From: Geosporobacter subterraneus DSM 17957
GTDB lineage: Bacteria; Bacillota; Clostridia; Peptostreptococcales; Thermotaleaceae
Direction: 5' to 3'
DNA length: 64,000 nt
Assembly: GCF_900142145.1 (NCBI RefSeq)
Contig: NZ_FQZV01000017.1
Span: 1 to 64,000, forward strand
The translations under genes were made by a program, and so were the position numbers. The notes under the pieces were generated by a model, which made no database searches, was not told the DNA's origin, and saw only the letters and a program-made list of their open reading frames with translations. Shown piece by piece: positions 14,071-24,155 of this stretch. Within the stretch, counting starts at the first letter, position 1. Each line of letters opens with the position of its first letter.

Positions 14071-17000
14071 CTATAGGGTAACGTCATGGTTTTTTAGTTT
14101 ATCAGACAAAACCTTTAACTTGCCGCCAGATGTACCGGAACGCAGATTTTCCAGAATGGACGGCTTTGCGCTTTTGGCATAGGCCAGATGGGGCAGGTCA
14201 GATTCCGTCATTTCCATAACGCGCTCCGGCCCGCTGTCGATGTTCAGCTGAGCATTGAGGAAGGCCAGGCGCGCTTCTTTTTCGGCCAGTTCCCGTTCCT
14301 GTGCGAAGGGTTTTTTCAGCTCTCTTTTTGCATCCTCCACCTGCTGGTAGAGGTTTTCAAGCTGGTTTTTAGAGGTCTCCAGCCTTTCCGGAATATCTAC
14401 CCGCAGGGCATTGTTGATACGGGTCATGTTGCCGAAGGTGTCCATACCCAACTCCACGGAATAGCTCAAATCTCCCTTGAGGGTCAGATTGAACTTTTTG
14501 TAGAAGCTGTCAAAGGAAAGGCTCATGTCAAAGCCCAGGTAGGAGCCGATCTTCGCCGGTTCTTTTCCTACAACCGTCTTACAGGCTTCCAGCAAAGCCT
14601 TTGCCGCAGGCTCCTTTTCCGTATACTCTACACCCAGCACTGTCATGGTAGGAAAGGACGGTGCTGCATGGGAACCGACCTCGGATGCACCTGTTTCGGG
14701 AGCATCTGAGGCTTCTGTCTGTGCGTCAGGGGCTTTCGGCAGGTTTTCCATATACCGTGACATGTCCTTTTCCGCGCCTGCAATCCGGCTCTTGGCGGCT
14801 TCGATGTTTTCGGGGTAGTATTTCAGTAAATTGTCCTCCAGCCGGTAATGCTGGCTTTGATGGTCAGCCCGGAGCAGGCGCAGACGCGCCACTTCAATGT
14901 CCAGGTCGATTTTCTCTTTGATGAGTGGGTTTCCGGCACAAAGCGCCTTGATTTCCGCATAAGACAGTGCGGTTTCGTCCACGTCCTCACAGGCACGGAC
15001 AGGAGATTTGCTAGTCATGATCTGCGAGATAAACTTCTGCTTGTTTTCCACTGTCTGCCAGAGGTAGGCGTCGAATGTCCCTTCGGTAGCATAGCGGTAA
15101 ATATAGACTTCGGGGTTTGAGTTGCCCTGCCGGACGATACGACCGGCGCGCTGCTCCAGATCAGAGGGCCTCCAGGGGCAATCGAGGTCGTGGAGGGCGA
15201 TTAAGAGGTCCTGCACATTGGTTCCGGCCCCCATTTTGAAGGTGGAACCGAACAGGATGCGCACCTTACCCTGCCGTACCTTGGCGAACAGCTCCTTTTT
15301 GCGGTCCTCGGTGTTGGCGTCGTGGATAAAGGCGATTTCATCCTCCGGTATGCCTTTGGCGATCAGCTTGTCGCGGATATCGTCATAGACATTGAAACGC
15401 CCGTCCTTGTTGGGGGTAGAGAAGTCGCAGAAGGCAAGCTGGGCCAGACGGTCGGCTTTGGTTTCCTGCCATATCCGGTATATGTTTTCCGCGCAGGCAT
15501 TGACCTTGCTGCTTTCATCGTCGGGCAGCATGGGGTTCATCAACCGCTGGTCAAGGCCGATTTTACGCCCGTCCGACGTTATTTTCAGCATGTTGTCCAC
15601 GGTAGGGTCAACCAGGTTGGCATGGACAGCAGCGGCCCGGTCGGAAAGCTCCTTGACCATTTCCTTCTGCAATTCAGTGGGCTTGACCACCACGGTTTCA
15701 TAGTTGGCCTTTGGCCTTGGCAGGTCCAGCGTATCGGCAGTTTTGACATCCGCCACTTCCTTGAACATGGCCATAAGCTCAGGCAGGTTGTGGAACTTGG
15801 AAAACCGCGTCCGCGCCCGGTAGCCGGTGCCCTCCGGGGCCAGTTCAATGGCCGTCACTGTTTCCCCGAAGGTGGACGCCCAGGCATCAAAATGGGTCAG
15901 GTTCTTTTTTACCAGCAGGTCATATTGCAGATACCGTTGGATGGTATACATTTCGACCATAGAGTTGCTGATGGGCGTACCTGTGGCGAAAATGATGCCC
16001 TTGCCGCCCGTCAACTCGTCCATGTACCGGCACTTCATAAACAGGTCGGAGGATTTCTGCGCGTCGGAGGTGGATAGTCCCGCCACGTTGCGCATTTTGG
16101 TGTATAAAAAGAGGTTTTTGAAAAAATGGCTTTCATCTATGAACAGCCGGTCAACACCCAGCTGCTCAAAGGTGACCACATCGTCCCGGCGCTTCCCCTC
16201 CAGCAGGTTTTTCAGCCGTGCTTCCAGGGATTTGCGGGTCTTTTCCAGCTGCTTGATGGAGAAGTTCTCACCACGGGAGCGCTTTAACTCATCAATGCCC
16301 TCCATGACCTCCCAAATCTGTTCCCTAAGAAGACGTTCCTGCCGCTCTACGGACATGGGGATTTTCTCAAGCTGGCTGTGGCCTATGATTACCGCGTCAT
16401 AATCGCCGGTGGAGATTTTTGCGCAGAATTTCTTGCGGTTTCGCATTTCAAAATCTTTTTTCGTTGCCACAAGGATGTTGGCCGAAGGGTACAGCCGCAG
16501 AAATTCCGACGCCCACTGCTCTGTGAGGTGATTGGGTACGGCAAACAGGCTCTTCTGGCAGAGCCCCAGCCGCTTGGATTCCATAGCGGCGGCCACCATC
16601 TCATAGGTCTTGCCCGCGCCAACCTCATGGGCCAGCAGGGTGTTCCCGCCGTAGAGGATATGGGCGATGGCATTCATCTGGTGTGTCCGCAGGGTAATGT
16701 CGGGAGAAATGCCGGAAAAATTGATATGGCTGCCGTCATATTCCCGGAGCCTTGTGGAGTTGAACCGGTCGTTGTACAGTCTTACAAGGGTCTGTCTGCG
16801 CTTCGGGTCTTTCCATATCCACTCCTTGAACGCCTGCTTGATGGCTTCCTGCTTCTGCTGGGCGAGGGTGGTTTCCTTTTTGTTCAGGACGCGCTTTTCC
16901 TTGCCGTCCTCATACTTGATGTCATATACCCGCACATCGCGCAGGTTCAGCGTGTCGTCAATGATCTGGTAAGCGTTCATGCGCTCGGTGCCGTAGGTGA

Positions 17001-20000
17001 CAGTGGCCAGGATGTTGTTGTAGGGGATGCGGTTTTTGCCCGCCACCTGCCATTCGCCGGTGTATTCAAAATAGTTGACTTTCAGATTATTGCGTAGGTT
17101 GTAGGAGGGCTGCAACAGCTCAAACATGAACTGCTGGACGTATTCCTTATCCACCCAGGTGGAACCGAGACGGACGGAAATTTCGGAAGCATCCAGGTCT
17201 TTGGGCTGGGCTTTTTCCAGCGCTTCAATATTGGGGGCAAGCTGTGGTGCAAGGTCGGGGCGCATTTCGGCTAAAGCTCTGGCAAGACGCAGCTTGCTCC
17301 GCACATCGCCGGAAAGATACTCATCGGCGGTGACAAAGGGCAGCTTATCCAGATCATAAAAGGCTTTCGGTACGCTCTCGGGCGGCTGCTCTCCTAAATC
17401 ACGGAATATGATGCCCTCCAGGTCGGATATCAGCCTTTCTTTGGAGAACCCGGTCAGCTGCTGCATAAAGTCCATATCCACACAGGCGCGCTCCCCGATG
17501 GATACCGCCAGCGCCTCGCTTGCCGTATCCACCGACGTGATGACGGTTTTCTGCTTGATGGTGCGCTTGGTGAACATATCGGCCTTGCACGCAAGGTTTC
17601 CGTCCTCGTCCAGTATTTCAAGGGAACAAAGGAGAAAGTAGGCCGAATCCGCGGAAAAGGCCCGGCTGTTGGCTGTGGCGTTAATCAGTCCATACTCGGC
17701 GGTAAAGGCGTCGTACAGGCGGTTCAGTTCTGCCTGCTTCGCTTTGATCTCACTATCGCCAAACTCCTCCAATTGCAGGTCGATCAGCTCATGGACGCAA
17801 TTTCTCAGTTCCACCATGCCCCGGATGCGGTCAAGTGTCGCAGCGGGAAGGTCCACGGGGTACATGCCGGAGTTTTCGCGGTAGTACACCCGGTCATCCA
17901 CAACGGTGTAGCTGAAATTGCGCACATTGGGATCTGCCGGGATGGATTCGTCCAGAGTACCCTCAATGTCGTCCAGCTCCGCCTCGGTGATCTGCCCCCG
18001 GATATTCGACAGGGCCTCCCGGAGCTGCTGAGCAAGGTCGGCTCCGGGAACGGGGCGGCAGGTGGTTTCCCTGCGGTCGCCGTACATCATATCGTCGTAT
18101 TCCATCGTACCCAGCACCATTTCTGGATGCTCGGCAAAATAGCGGTTGACGGGGATGCCGTCCTCCGTCACGCCCAAATGCACCCAGTCAGGTTCTATAT
18201 CCATGAGCCGGTCACGACGCTGCAAAAACAGGATGTCGGTGGTGACTTCGGTGCCGGCGTTGGCCTCGAACGCATTGTTAGGAAGCCTGACGGCACCCAA
18301 AAGCTCGGCGCGCTGTGCGATATACTTGCGTACTTCCGGGTTTTTCTTGTCCATGGTGTACCGGCTGGTGACAAAGGCCACGATACCTCCCGGGCGCACC
18401 TGGTCTAAGGTTTTTGCAAAAAAATAGTCATGGACATGGAAGTTCTGCTTGTACCTTTTATCCATGACAGGATAGTTGCCAAAGGGTACATTGCTTACGG
18501 ATACGTCAAAAAAGGCGTCGGGCATGTTGGTCTGTTCATAGCCCGTCACCCGGATATCGGCATTCGGGTAAAGCTGCTTTGCGATCCGGCCCGTAATGCT
18601 GTCCAGCTCCACGCCGTACAGCCGGGCGTTTTTCATGCTCTCCGGCAGAAGTCCGAAGAAGTTGCCCACACCGCAGGCCGGCTCCAGCAGGTTGCCGGTT
18701 TTGAAGCCAAGGCGTTCCACCGTGTCATAGATGGCTTTGATGACCGTTGGAGAAGTGTAGTGGGCGTTTAAGGTGGAGGCTCTTGCCATGTCGTATTCTT
18801 CGGGCGTAAGCAACTCTTTGAGTTCGGCGTACTCCTTCTGCCAGCCGTCCCGGTCGGCGTCGAATGCCTGGGGGATACCGCCCCAGCCCACATAGCGGGA
18901 TAGGGTTTCCTGTTCCTCGGGAGTTGCATGGCGACCTTCGGCTTCGATCTGTTTCAGGGTGCGGATGGCTGCAAGGTTATAGCCAAACTTTGTTTTCTGG
19001 CCGCCTTCGCCAAGATGGTCGTCGGTAATGCGGAAGTTTTTCGGCGGCAGTATGGGCTGCAGGCTCTGCTCCGGTTCCGGCTCGTCGATGTCCGGCAGCT
19101 CCTCGTTCGCAAAGTCTGTATACTCCCGCTGGGCGTAGGCAGCTTCCTCCGGCGTCAGAAAGCGTTCTTCCTCCATCAGCCGCGCAATACTGCGCTGTAC
19201 CACGGGCCATGAAAGGTTTACCGGCTCCGCGCCCTCCTTGGTGACAAGGAAAGCAGGCAAATCGCCGCCGTATTCCTCCCTTAAAAAGGCGGCGGTTCCC
19301 CGCGCGCGGGGGCTGGCCTGCATATACTGGTAGACAAGTATTTTGCTGTCCAGGCTGCCGTTCCACCGGATCAGGGCTGCATCAATATCGGCCTGGATGA
19401 TTTCGGGCTCGGGCGGCTCGTCCGGCAGCACTGTTGCACCTTTTGATTCAGTTGACGGCTCCGCCGAAATATATTCATCCGTAGTGTCACGGGAAGGGCG
19501 GTCATGCTCCGGTAGTTCGTTTTCAGCCGGTGCGTGCGGCTCCGTTCTGTGTGTGTCCGCTTCTTTTTCCGCACGTTCGGCAGCTTTCTGCGCAGCCGCC
19601 AGTATCGCATCAATGCGGGCGATGTCCTCGGGGGTGGGGTTTTGCAAGCGCTCCCGGATATAGGCAATTTCCTCACGGGTCAGTAAAAAATCTTTTTCAG
19701 GCTTGCGGGTATCGGAGGGAGCAGCAGAAGGCCCGGTTTCCGGCAGGGCTTTGGTTTGCTGTTGGGGTTCCGGCTGTTGTTGAGCTTCCACCTGTTGCGG
19801 GGTAGTTTCCTTTTCCTGCCCGGAACGCCCAAAAAGCTCCGGTTCCCGCTCATAAATCCCCCGCAGGACGGGCGCAATCTCTCCCCAGGCAAAGCTGTAC
19901 CGGGAAATAAATCTGCTCTGCACATCAATGACAAGTCCGGCGGCCTGGGCAAAGTAGTCTGCGGTTTCTCCGGTATTCAGCGTCATTGTCTCTGCTTCCC

Positions 20001-23000
20001 CGGAAAGGGTGCGCGAAAGGTAGTCCACAATATCGGAATTGGACGCACCGTCCTGAAACAGCCTTGCCAGCGCATCCCCGTCAGGTCCAGCCAGCAGGCC
20101 GTTCTCCAGCACATCCCGTAAATCTTCGTGTGCATTGTCTAGGTCGGCGGTCAGATAGTCGGTAAATGGTTTATTCTTCGGATTGCGGGCAAGGAGCTGT
20201 TCAAATCTTTCCCGGCTTTCCGCACGGAAGATGGGATACAGCAAGGACGGGTCTTGCAGGCTGACATCATAATCTCCGATGCGGTCAATGATGTAGGGCT
20301 TGTCGCTTTCCAGATACACCGTGTCCCCCACGGCATACACGCGTCCAGGAGCGGTGGCCTCCGATGATTCCTGTGCCTGCTCCGATTGCGGTTGGGACAG
20401 AACACCCGCAGCATCCGGCTCCTTATGCGGTGGTGATGGCTCCATAGAGATAGCTTGTTCTCCCGGTGTTGGTTTGGTGAGGTCTGCTTCCTGTTCTGAC
20501 AGCGTTGTATCCGGTTGCAAAACGGTGTACCGCCCATCGTCCAGATATCCATCAAACCGGGAGCGGAACATTTCCACAGGCTCCTGTTCGGGTTCGCTGG
20601 GCAGAGTGTAATACACATAGTCTTTATCTACCCGGTCGATTACCAGCCGGACATGGATGTTGTCGGCGGAAAGCGCGTCAATGGCGTCTCCCGCACGGTA
20701 GGGAATATGCTGTTTGGGGCTATAAAAAACATGGGGCTGCTCTCTGGCTTCCAGAAAGCGCCCCGCCTGCACAAGCTCGGAGACACGCCGGTGGACTTTC
20801 ACCCAGGGCAAATCAAGGGATACGACGGGCCTCCGCTGGGCCAGGGGGACGGTTTTTGGGTCGCCCTTGGAAAGCGTGATGCCGGTATCGCTTCCCAGCA
20901 GACCTAAATAGCCTTCGGCCCCATCCGTGCGAGGCATAAGGTACACTCCGTCGCCATAGATGTCTTTGACAAGCTGTGCGGCTTCCTTTGAGCGGGGATT
21001 TTCCGTGAACTGCCTGATGATGCGGTCATACTGCTCTGGCGTCTCCACGGCTCCCAGCAAAAGGGTGTCGATTTCCTCCTGTGAAATGCTCTCGGTGCTG
21101 GAGGGAGCAGACGGCTCCGTGCTCCGCTGGTTTTCTTCGATAACCGCCCGCTGTTCCTCCACGCCTGGCAGAATGGGCTGCGGCAGGTCGAACAGAGACA
21201 GCTGGGCATAGGGCTGGGATACCGGCTCGGAAGTCCGCCGTTGTGCGGCGGCTTCCGGCGCTGTCAGGCCGTCCAAGCCGGGAAACAGGGTGTAGGTTCC
21301 GTTTTGGTAAGCGGTGAGGTTTTCAAAACCTGTCCGTCTTGTGGCATAGTACCGGTCATCCGGATGGGTGCCGTCCAGAATGGGCTTCATGGCGGTAAGG
21401 AGCTCCGCCACCTTTGCCGGATCGTCCAGCATGGCGCGGACGGCGCGCCTGCCTTCGTCGTCCCAAATGTCATTAGAGGAAGGGTATGGCCGTTTGATAT
21501 CCTCGGGCAGGTTATAATAGAAATTGGTCACATTCCGGGCCAGCATATCCTTCTCATATTCGGGAATACGGTCAAGCTCGGCGCGGGTCATATACCGCCC
21601 GTCCTGAATCAGCTTGCCGATCCGCTTCTCCGCGGCGCTCCAGGAAAGCTTGACGATATCATAGGGATTGGAAAAGCCGCCGCGCTTTAAAATAATGCCT
21701 TTTCCCGGTTCACTGTCGGCCCAGCTGTTGTCCGCACCGGATAGGGCATGGGATTGGCCGCCCTGCCCATACTCGGTTTTCAGGAAATCCGCCCGTTCCT
21801 TCGGGGTGTGATTGTGCAGGAAGTAGGATAATATCCGGTATTTTCCCGATTGGTAGGAGCCTCCCCGTAAAAGATAAGCGTCCACCTCGTCCTCGGTGAT
21901 AAAGGGCATGAAGCCTATGGACGGCGGTTCGCCTGCCGGAAAAGAAAGGGGTGGAATGCCTAAATCCCGTACATCCTGCAACAGGCGCGACGGACTGTGC
22001 CACAGGCGTTTGGGCGCGTCCTGGTCAGTAGAGAGGGCCGCAATATCTTCCTCCAGCCGTTCCAGTATCAGACTGTATTCCCCAAGCTCTCCCTTGTCGA
22101 GAAGCAGTTCCTTCACTTGTGCGGCGTCGGCGGGAAAGCCGCCTGTTTTGGAACGCCAGGCTTCCGGCATTTCGCGGAAATCCCGCAGATCGTCGCGGTA
22201 AAAGAACAGCAGCCGTTCGGCAAGCTCATGATGCTCGTTGTCCACGGCCTCGTCAAATACGTCATGGGCAACATATTGACCCGCGTCAAGCAGCTCTCGA
22301 ATACGGACAGCGGCCTGTTCCCAGGTGATATGCACGCTGTCGCGGGCCTGAAGAGCAGACTTGCCGCGCCCCAGGGTCAGGCCGGTTTCATCAAACCAGA
22401 CGGCTATCTGCTTATCGCCAAACTGAAAGCCCTTGCTGCCCTTACGATACTCCCGCGCCAGGAATTCCGCGTTCTCGGCGGGCGTTTTATCCTTCATAAA
22501 GTAGGCGGCTATATGCAAGATACTGTTTCTCTCGTTGCCGCCGTCCCGCAGAATTGCGTCCAGCTCAACGGTTGAGAGGAAGGAGCCCATCAGTGTATCG
22601 GTCAGTGGGGGGATGGCAATGGAAGCAGATGGCCTCGGTTCACTGGACGTATTCCCAACCTGGGAATATGTTTCCGCAGCGGCTTCCGGCTCCTTTTTGG
22701 GCAAAGAAATACCGCCCGGTACAGGTGGTTCCTGCTCGGGCGGTATTTCTTCCGATGTTTCGTTTAATTGTAAATCAGTTCGTTCAAAATGGTTTCCTCG
22801 GCCTGGGCTTTCAGACTGTTCATGTGGCTCACCCAGCCCATCTGATCTGTCGTTTTGTCCGGGGGCGGGTTCTTCCCGGTTAGCTCCTTCATCAGTTGTT
22901 CCATTCTCTCGTTCGCTGTCCGGTCGATCTCCCGCAGGTGGTGATACAGCTTCTCTCCGAGAAGCAGGGAATTGTACGACATGGCCCGGTGCTGTTTCAG

Positions 23001-23925
23001 GAAGTTTTTCCGCATCCGTCCGTATTTGCCGATTGTCTCCTCCGTCACCGGTGAAGCCTGTTCTTCCAGAATCAGATCGGGAAGCAGATAATCTCCTGCC
23101 TGGCTGTAGGTCAGCGGACGGCTGTTGTCCGTTTCTATCTCTTTGCTCATATTGGGCGCTCCTTTCGGCGGCTTTCTGCCTTTCATATTTTTTAATAACA
23201 GCCCCGATATCCTTTAAAACCTGTTCGGACAGGTCGCTGACCGCCGTGCCCAGCGCGTAAACGGCGGCAGGAGTATTAAATTCAAAAACCTTTTGAAAAT
23301 CCCCGTCCTCAAAATATTCCTCCGTGTTCAGGCCACAGCGGGATATCAGGCTGTAGGCAATGCTGACGGTCAGCGCTTCCCGGAAAGCCACTTCAAGATT
23401 AAGCTCGTCATAGTCTTCCAAAAAACTGCCTTCCGCAATGTACCCGATTTCACGGGCGTTATCGTCATAATACTCCCTTGCAAGCTGAGATGCAATGTTG
23501 TAAAGGGAAGTACCCAAATCGTTCTCCACATTGTCATAGGTTTTTGCAAGGTATTCCATGACGGGCGCATGATGTTCCTCTCGAAGCTCCCATAAAAAGG
23601 GGACGCGTGCATCCTCCCGTGCGGGCTCGGTATCCGATATGTCAAAGACATACCGCAGTGCCGGGCGGTCGCCGCTGTCATCCATAAGGGCAATCCCCTT
23701 TGCGCCGCGCCGCACCCAGCGGTTCATGGGGCTGTTCCAGGTTTCGATAGGCGCGCAGGCCGTGGCGTCGGGGCGCTGGGCGTAAATCATCAGCTGGTCG
23801 GCAAAGGAATACCGGTACAGCCTTGCCGCCGTGTCCAGAAAGCGCGTCCAATTCCTGCGCCCCTGCGTAATCTGCCGGGCCTGCTGCTCCGCCAGCTGGG
23901 AATACATCTGAAATTTCGTAGCCAA
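14071..23925 (-). CDS. Giant polyvalent protein: ArdC-like domain, four repeats, N6-adenine methylase, SNF2 helicase
   Basis: 3,284 residues from a TTG start behind GGAGG. Residues 1-120 resemble the ArdC-like domain of the protein at 24681 (SFADQLMIYAQRPDAT, VRRGAKGI, VFDIS), but without its zincin motif. Residues 250-410 are a low-complexity linker that overlaps tnpV. Four divergent copies of a domain of about 110 residues begin near 441, 675, 945 and 1508. A methylase domain follows, with LEPACGVGNFFG near 1748 and NVPFG near 1812. The SNF2 helicase has Walker A EVGAGKT near 2436, DESH near 2597 and QRAGRIVRQG near 2928. The C-terminus has the shared ICE tail (KPSILENLRSG). Such polyvalent proteins are known from phages and conjugative elements and are thought to protect incoming DNA in the recipient. 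Confidence 0.93.
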   Translation of the reverse strand: MATKFQMYSQLAEQQARQITQGRRNWTRFLDTAARLYRYSFADQLMIYAQRPDATACAPIETWNSPMNRWVRRGAKGIALMDDSGDRPALRYVFDISDTEPAREDARVPFLWELREEHHAPVMEYLAKTYDNVENDLGTSLYNIASQLAREYYDDNAREIGYIAEGSFLEDYDELNLEVAFREALTVSIAYSLISRCGLNTEEYFEDGDFQKVFEFNTPAAVYALGTAVSDLSEQVLKDIGAVIKKYERQKAAERSAQYEQRDRNGQQPSADLQPGRRLSASRSDSGRTGFTGDGGDNRQIRTDAEKLPETAPGHVVQFPASRREAVSPPAGDRPDSERENGTTDEGANREEPAPGQNDRSDGLGEPHEQSESPGRGNHFERTDLQLNETSEEIPPEQEPPVPGGISLPKKEPEAAAETYSQVGNTSSEPRPSASIAIPPLTDTLMGSFLSTVELDAILRDGGNERNSILHIAAYFMKDKTPAENAEFLAREYRKGSKGFQFGDKQIAVWFDETGLTLGRGKSALQARDSVHITWEQAAVRIRELLDAGQYVAHDVFDEAVDNEHHELAERLLFFYRDDLRDFREMPEAWRSKTGGFPADAAQVKELLLDKGELGEYSLILERLEEDIAALSTDQDAPKRLWHSPSRLLQDVRDLGIPPLSFPAGEPPSIGFMPFITEDEVDAYLLRGGSYQSGKYRILSYFLHNHTPKERADFLKTEYGQGGQSHALSGADNSWADSEPGKGIILKRGGFSNPYDIVKLSWSAAEKRIGKLIQDGRYMTRAELDRIPEYEKDMLARNVTNFYYNLPEDIKRPYPSSNDIWDDEGRRAVRAMLDDPAKVAELLTAMKPILDGTHPDDRYYATRRTGFENLTAYQNGTYTLFPGLDGLTAPEAAAQRRTSEPVSQPYAQLSLFDLPQPILPGVEEQRAVIEENQRSTEPSAPSSTESISQEEIDTLLLGAVETPEQYDRIIRQFTENPRSKEAAQLVKDIYGDGVYLMPRTDGAEGYLGLLGSDTGITLSKGDPKTVPLAQRRPVVSLDLPWVKVHRRVSELVQAGRFLEAREQPHVFYSPKQHIPYRAGDAIDALSADNIHVRLVIDRVDKDYVYYTLPSEPEQEPVEMFRSRFDGYLDDGRYTVLQPDTTLSEQEADLTKPTPGEQAISMEPSPPHKEPDAAGVLSQPQSEQAQESSEATAPGRVYAVGDTVYLESDKPYIIDRIGDYDVSLQDPSLLYPIFRAESRERFEQLLARNPKNKPFTDYLTADLDNAHEDLRDVLENGLLAGPDGDALARLFQDGASNSDIVDYLSRTLSGEAETMTLNTGETADYFAQAAGLVIDVQSRFISRYSFAWGEIAPVLRGIYEREPELFGRSGQEKETTPQQVEAQQQPEPQQQTKALPETGPSAAPSDTRKPEKDFLLTREEIAYIRERLQNPTPEDIARIDAILAAAQKAAERAEKEADTHRTEPHAPAENELPEHDRPSRDTTDEYISAEPSTESKGATVLPDEPPEPEIIQADIDAALIRWNGSLDSKILVYQYMQASPRARGTAAFLREEYGGDLPAFLVTKEGAEPVNLSWPVVQRSIARLMEEERFLTPEEAAYAQREYTDFANEELPDIDEPEPEQSLQPILPPKNFRITDDHLGEGGQKTKFGYNLAAIRTLKQIEAEGRHATPEEQETLSRYVGWGGIPQAFDADRDGWQKEYAELKELLTPEEYDMARASTLNAHYTSPTVIKAIYDTVERLGFKTGNLLEPACGVGNFFGLLPESMKNARLYGVELDSITGRIAKQLYPNADIRVTGYEQTNMPDAFFDVSVSNVPFGNYPVMDKRYKQNFHVHDYFFAKTLDQVRPGGIVAFVTSRYTMDKKNPEVRKYIAQRAELLGAVRLPNNAFEANAGTEVTTDILFLQRRDRLMDIEPDWVHLGVTEDGIPVNRYFAEHPEMVLGTMEYDDMMYGDRRETTCRPVPGADLAQQLREALSNIRGQITEAELDDIEGTLDESIPADPNVRNFSYTVVDDRVYYRENSGMYPVDLPAATLDRIRGMVELRNCVHELIDLQLEEFGDSEIKAKQAELNRLYDAFTAEYGLINATANSRAFSADSAYFLLCSLEILDEDGNLACKADMFTKRTIKQKTVITSVDTASEALAVSIGERACVDMDFMQQLTGFSKERLISDLEGIIFRDLGEQPPESVPKAFYDLDKLPFVTADEYLSGDVRSKLRLARALAEMRPDLAPQLAPNIEALEKAQPKDLDASEISVRLGSTWVDKEYVQQFMFELLQPSYNLRNNLKVNYFEYTGEWQVAGKNRIPYNNILATVTYGTERMNAYQIIDDTLNLRDVRVYDIKYEDGKEKRVLNKKETTLAQQKQEAIKQAFKEWIWKDPKRRQTLVRLYNDRFNSTRLREYDGSHINFSGISPDITLRTHQMNAIAHILYGGNTLLAHEVGAGKTYEMVAAAMESKRLGLCQKSLFAVPNHLTEQWASEFLRLYPSANILVATKKDFEMRNRKKFCAKISTGDYDAVIIGHSQLEKIPMSVERQERLLREQIWEVMEGIDELKRSRGENFSIKQLEKTRKSLEARLKNLLEGKRRDDVVTFEQLGVDRLFIDESHFFKNLFLYTKMRNVAGLSTSDAQKSSDLFMKCRYMDELTGGKGIIFATGTPISNSMVEMYTIQRYLQYDLLVKKNLTHFDAWASTFGETVTAIELAPEGTGYRARTRFSKFHNLPELMAMFKEVADVKTADTLDLPRPKANYETVVVKPTELQKEMVKELSDRAAAVHANLVDPTVDNMLKITSDGRKIGLDQRLMNPMLPDDESSKVNACAENIYRIWQETKADRLAQLAFCDFSTPNKDGRFNVYDDIRDKLIAKGIPEDEIAFIHDANTEDRKKELFAKVRQGKVRILFGSTFKMGAGTNVQDLLIALHDLDCPWRPSDLEQRAGRIVRQGNSNPEVYIYRYATEGTFDAYLWQTVENKQKFISQIMTSKSPVRACEDVDETALSYAEIKALCAGNPLIKEKIDLDIEVARLRLLRADHQSQHYRLEDNLLKYYPENIEAAKSRIAGAEKDMSRYMENLPKAPDAQTEASDAPETGASEVGSHAAPSFPTMTVLGVEYTEKEPAAKALLEACKTVVGKEPAKIGSYLGFDMSLSFDSFYKKFNLTLKGDLSYSVELGMDTFGNMTRINNALRVDIPERLETSKNQLENLYQQVEDAKRELKKPFAQERELAEKEARLAFLNAQLNIDSGPERVMEMTESDLPHLAYAKSAKPSILENLRSGTSGGKLKVLSDKLKNHDVTL
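22764..23150 (-). CDS. tnpV: TnpV-like transposon protein, overlapping the giant gene in another frame
   Basis: A 128-residue protein starting MSKEIETDNSRPLTY, encoded wholly inside the giant gene on the same strand in the +1 frame. It has its own ribosome site (AAAGGAG, 8 bases before the ATG). The sequence matches the TnpV family: GDYLLPDL, a GKYGRMRKNFLKQHR segment and a helical second half. In the giant protein the same DNA encodes a disordered linker rich in E, R, P, S and G, so tnpV appears to be the structured reading frame. TnpV occurs in Tn4451-like mobile elements; its role is unknown. Confidence 0.8.
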   Translation of the reverse strand: MSKEIETDNSRPLTYSQAGDYLLPDLILEEQASPVTEETIGKYGRMRKNFLKQHRAMSYNSLLLGEKLYHHLREIDRTANERMEQLMKELTGKNPPPDKTTDQMGWVSHMNSLKAQAEETILNELIYN

Positions 23926-23951
23926 ATCGTGCTACACCTCCGTTTCTTCTA

Positions 23952-24155
23952 TCATTCATAGTCCGGAGCAAGGACAAGGGCGGCGAATTCCCGGTCAGTC
24001 ATGGCTTCCAACCTGCCGATTATGCCCTGCGCCAGTTCTTTCAGTTCCGGTTCCAACAGATGAGGCAGGCTCTCCCCTATCCCGGTAAGCAGTCTGCCTC
24101 TGTCGCTTGTGTCATAGACACACATGAGATTGATTTCTTCTACGGTAAAGCCCAT
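23952..24155 (-). CDS. TTRAP-family transposon-transfer assisting protein
   Basis: A 67-residue protein: MGFTVEEINLMCVYDTSDRG at the N-terminus, then LPHLLEPELKELAQ and REFAALVLAPDYE. This matches the TTRAP family (transposon-transfer assisting), small helical proteins found in many Firmicute ICEs. The start has GGGAGGTG 6 bases upstream. It overlaps the end of the DUF3849 gene by about 44 bases and lies 27 bases before the giant gene, so all belong to one operon. The molecular role is unknown. Confidence 0.85.
   Translation of the reverse strand: MGFTVEEINLMCVYDTSDRGRLLTGIGESLPHLLEPELKELAQGIIGRLEAMTDREFAALVLAPDYE

Noticed and set aside
15322-16077. Long plus-strand open frame of 251 codons inside the giant gene
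   Set aside because: High GC content on the opposite strand of a real gene keeps antisense frames open. Codon pattern and translation look like shadows, unlike tnpV, which has a ribosome site and a recognised family.
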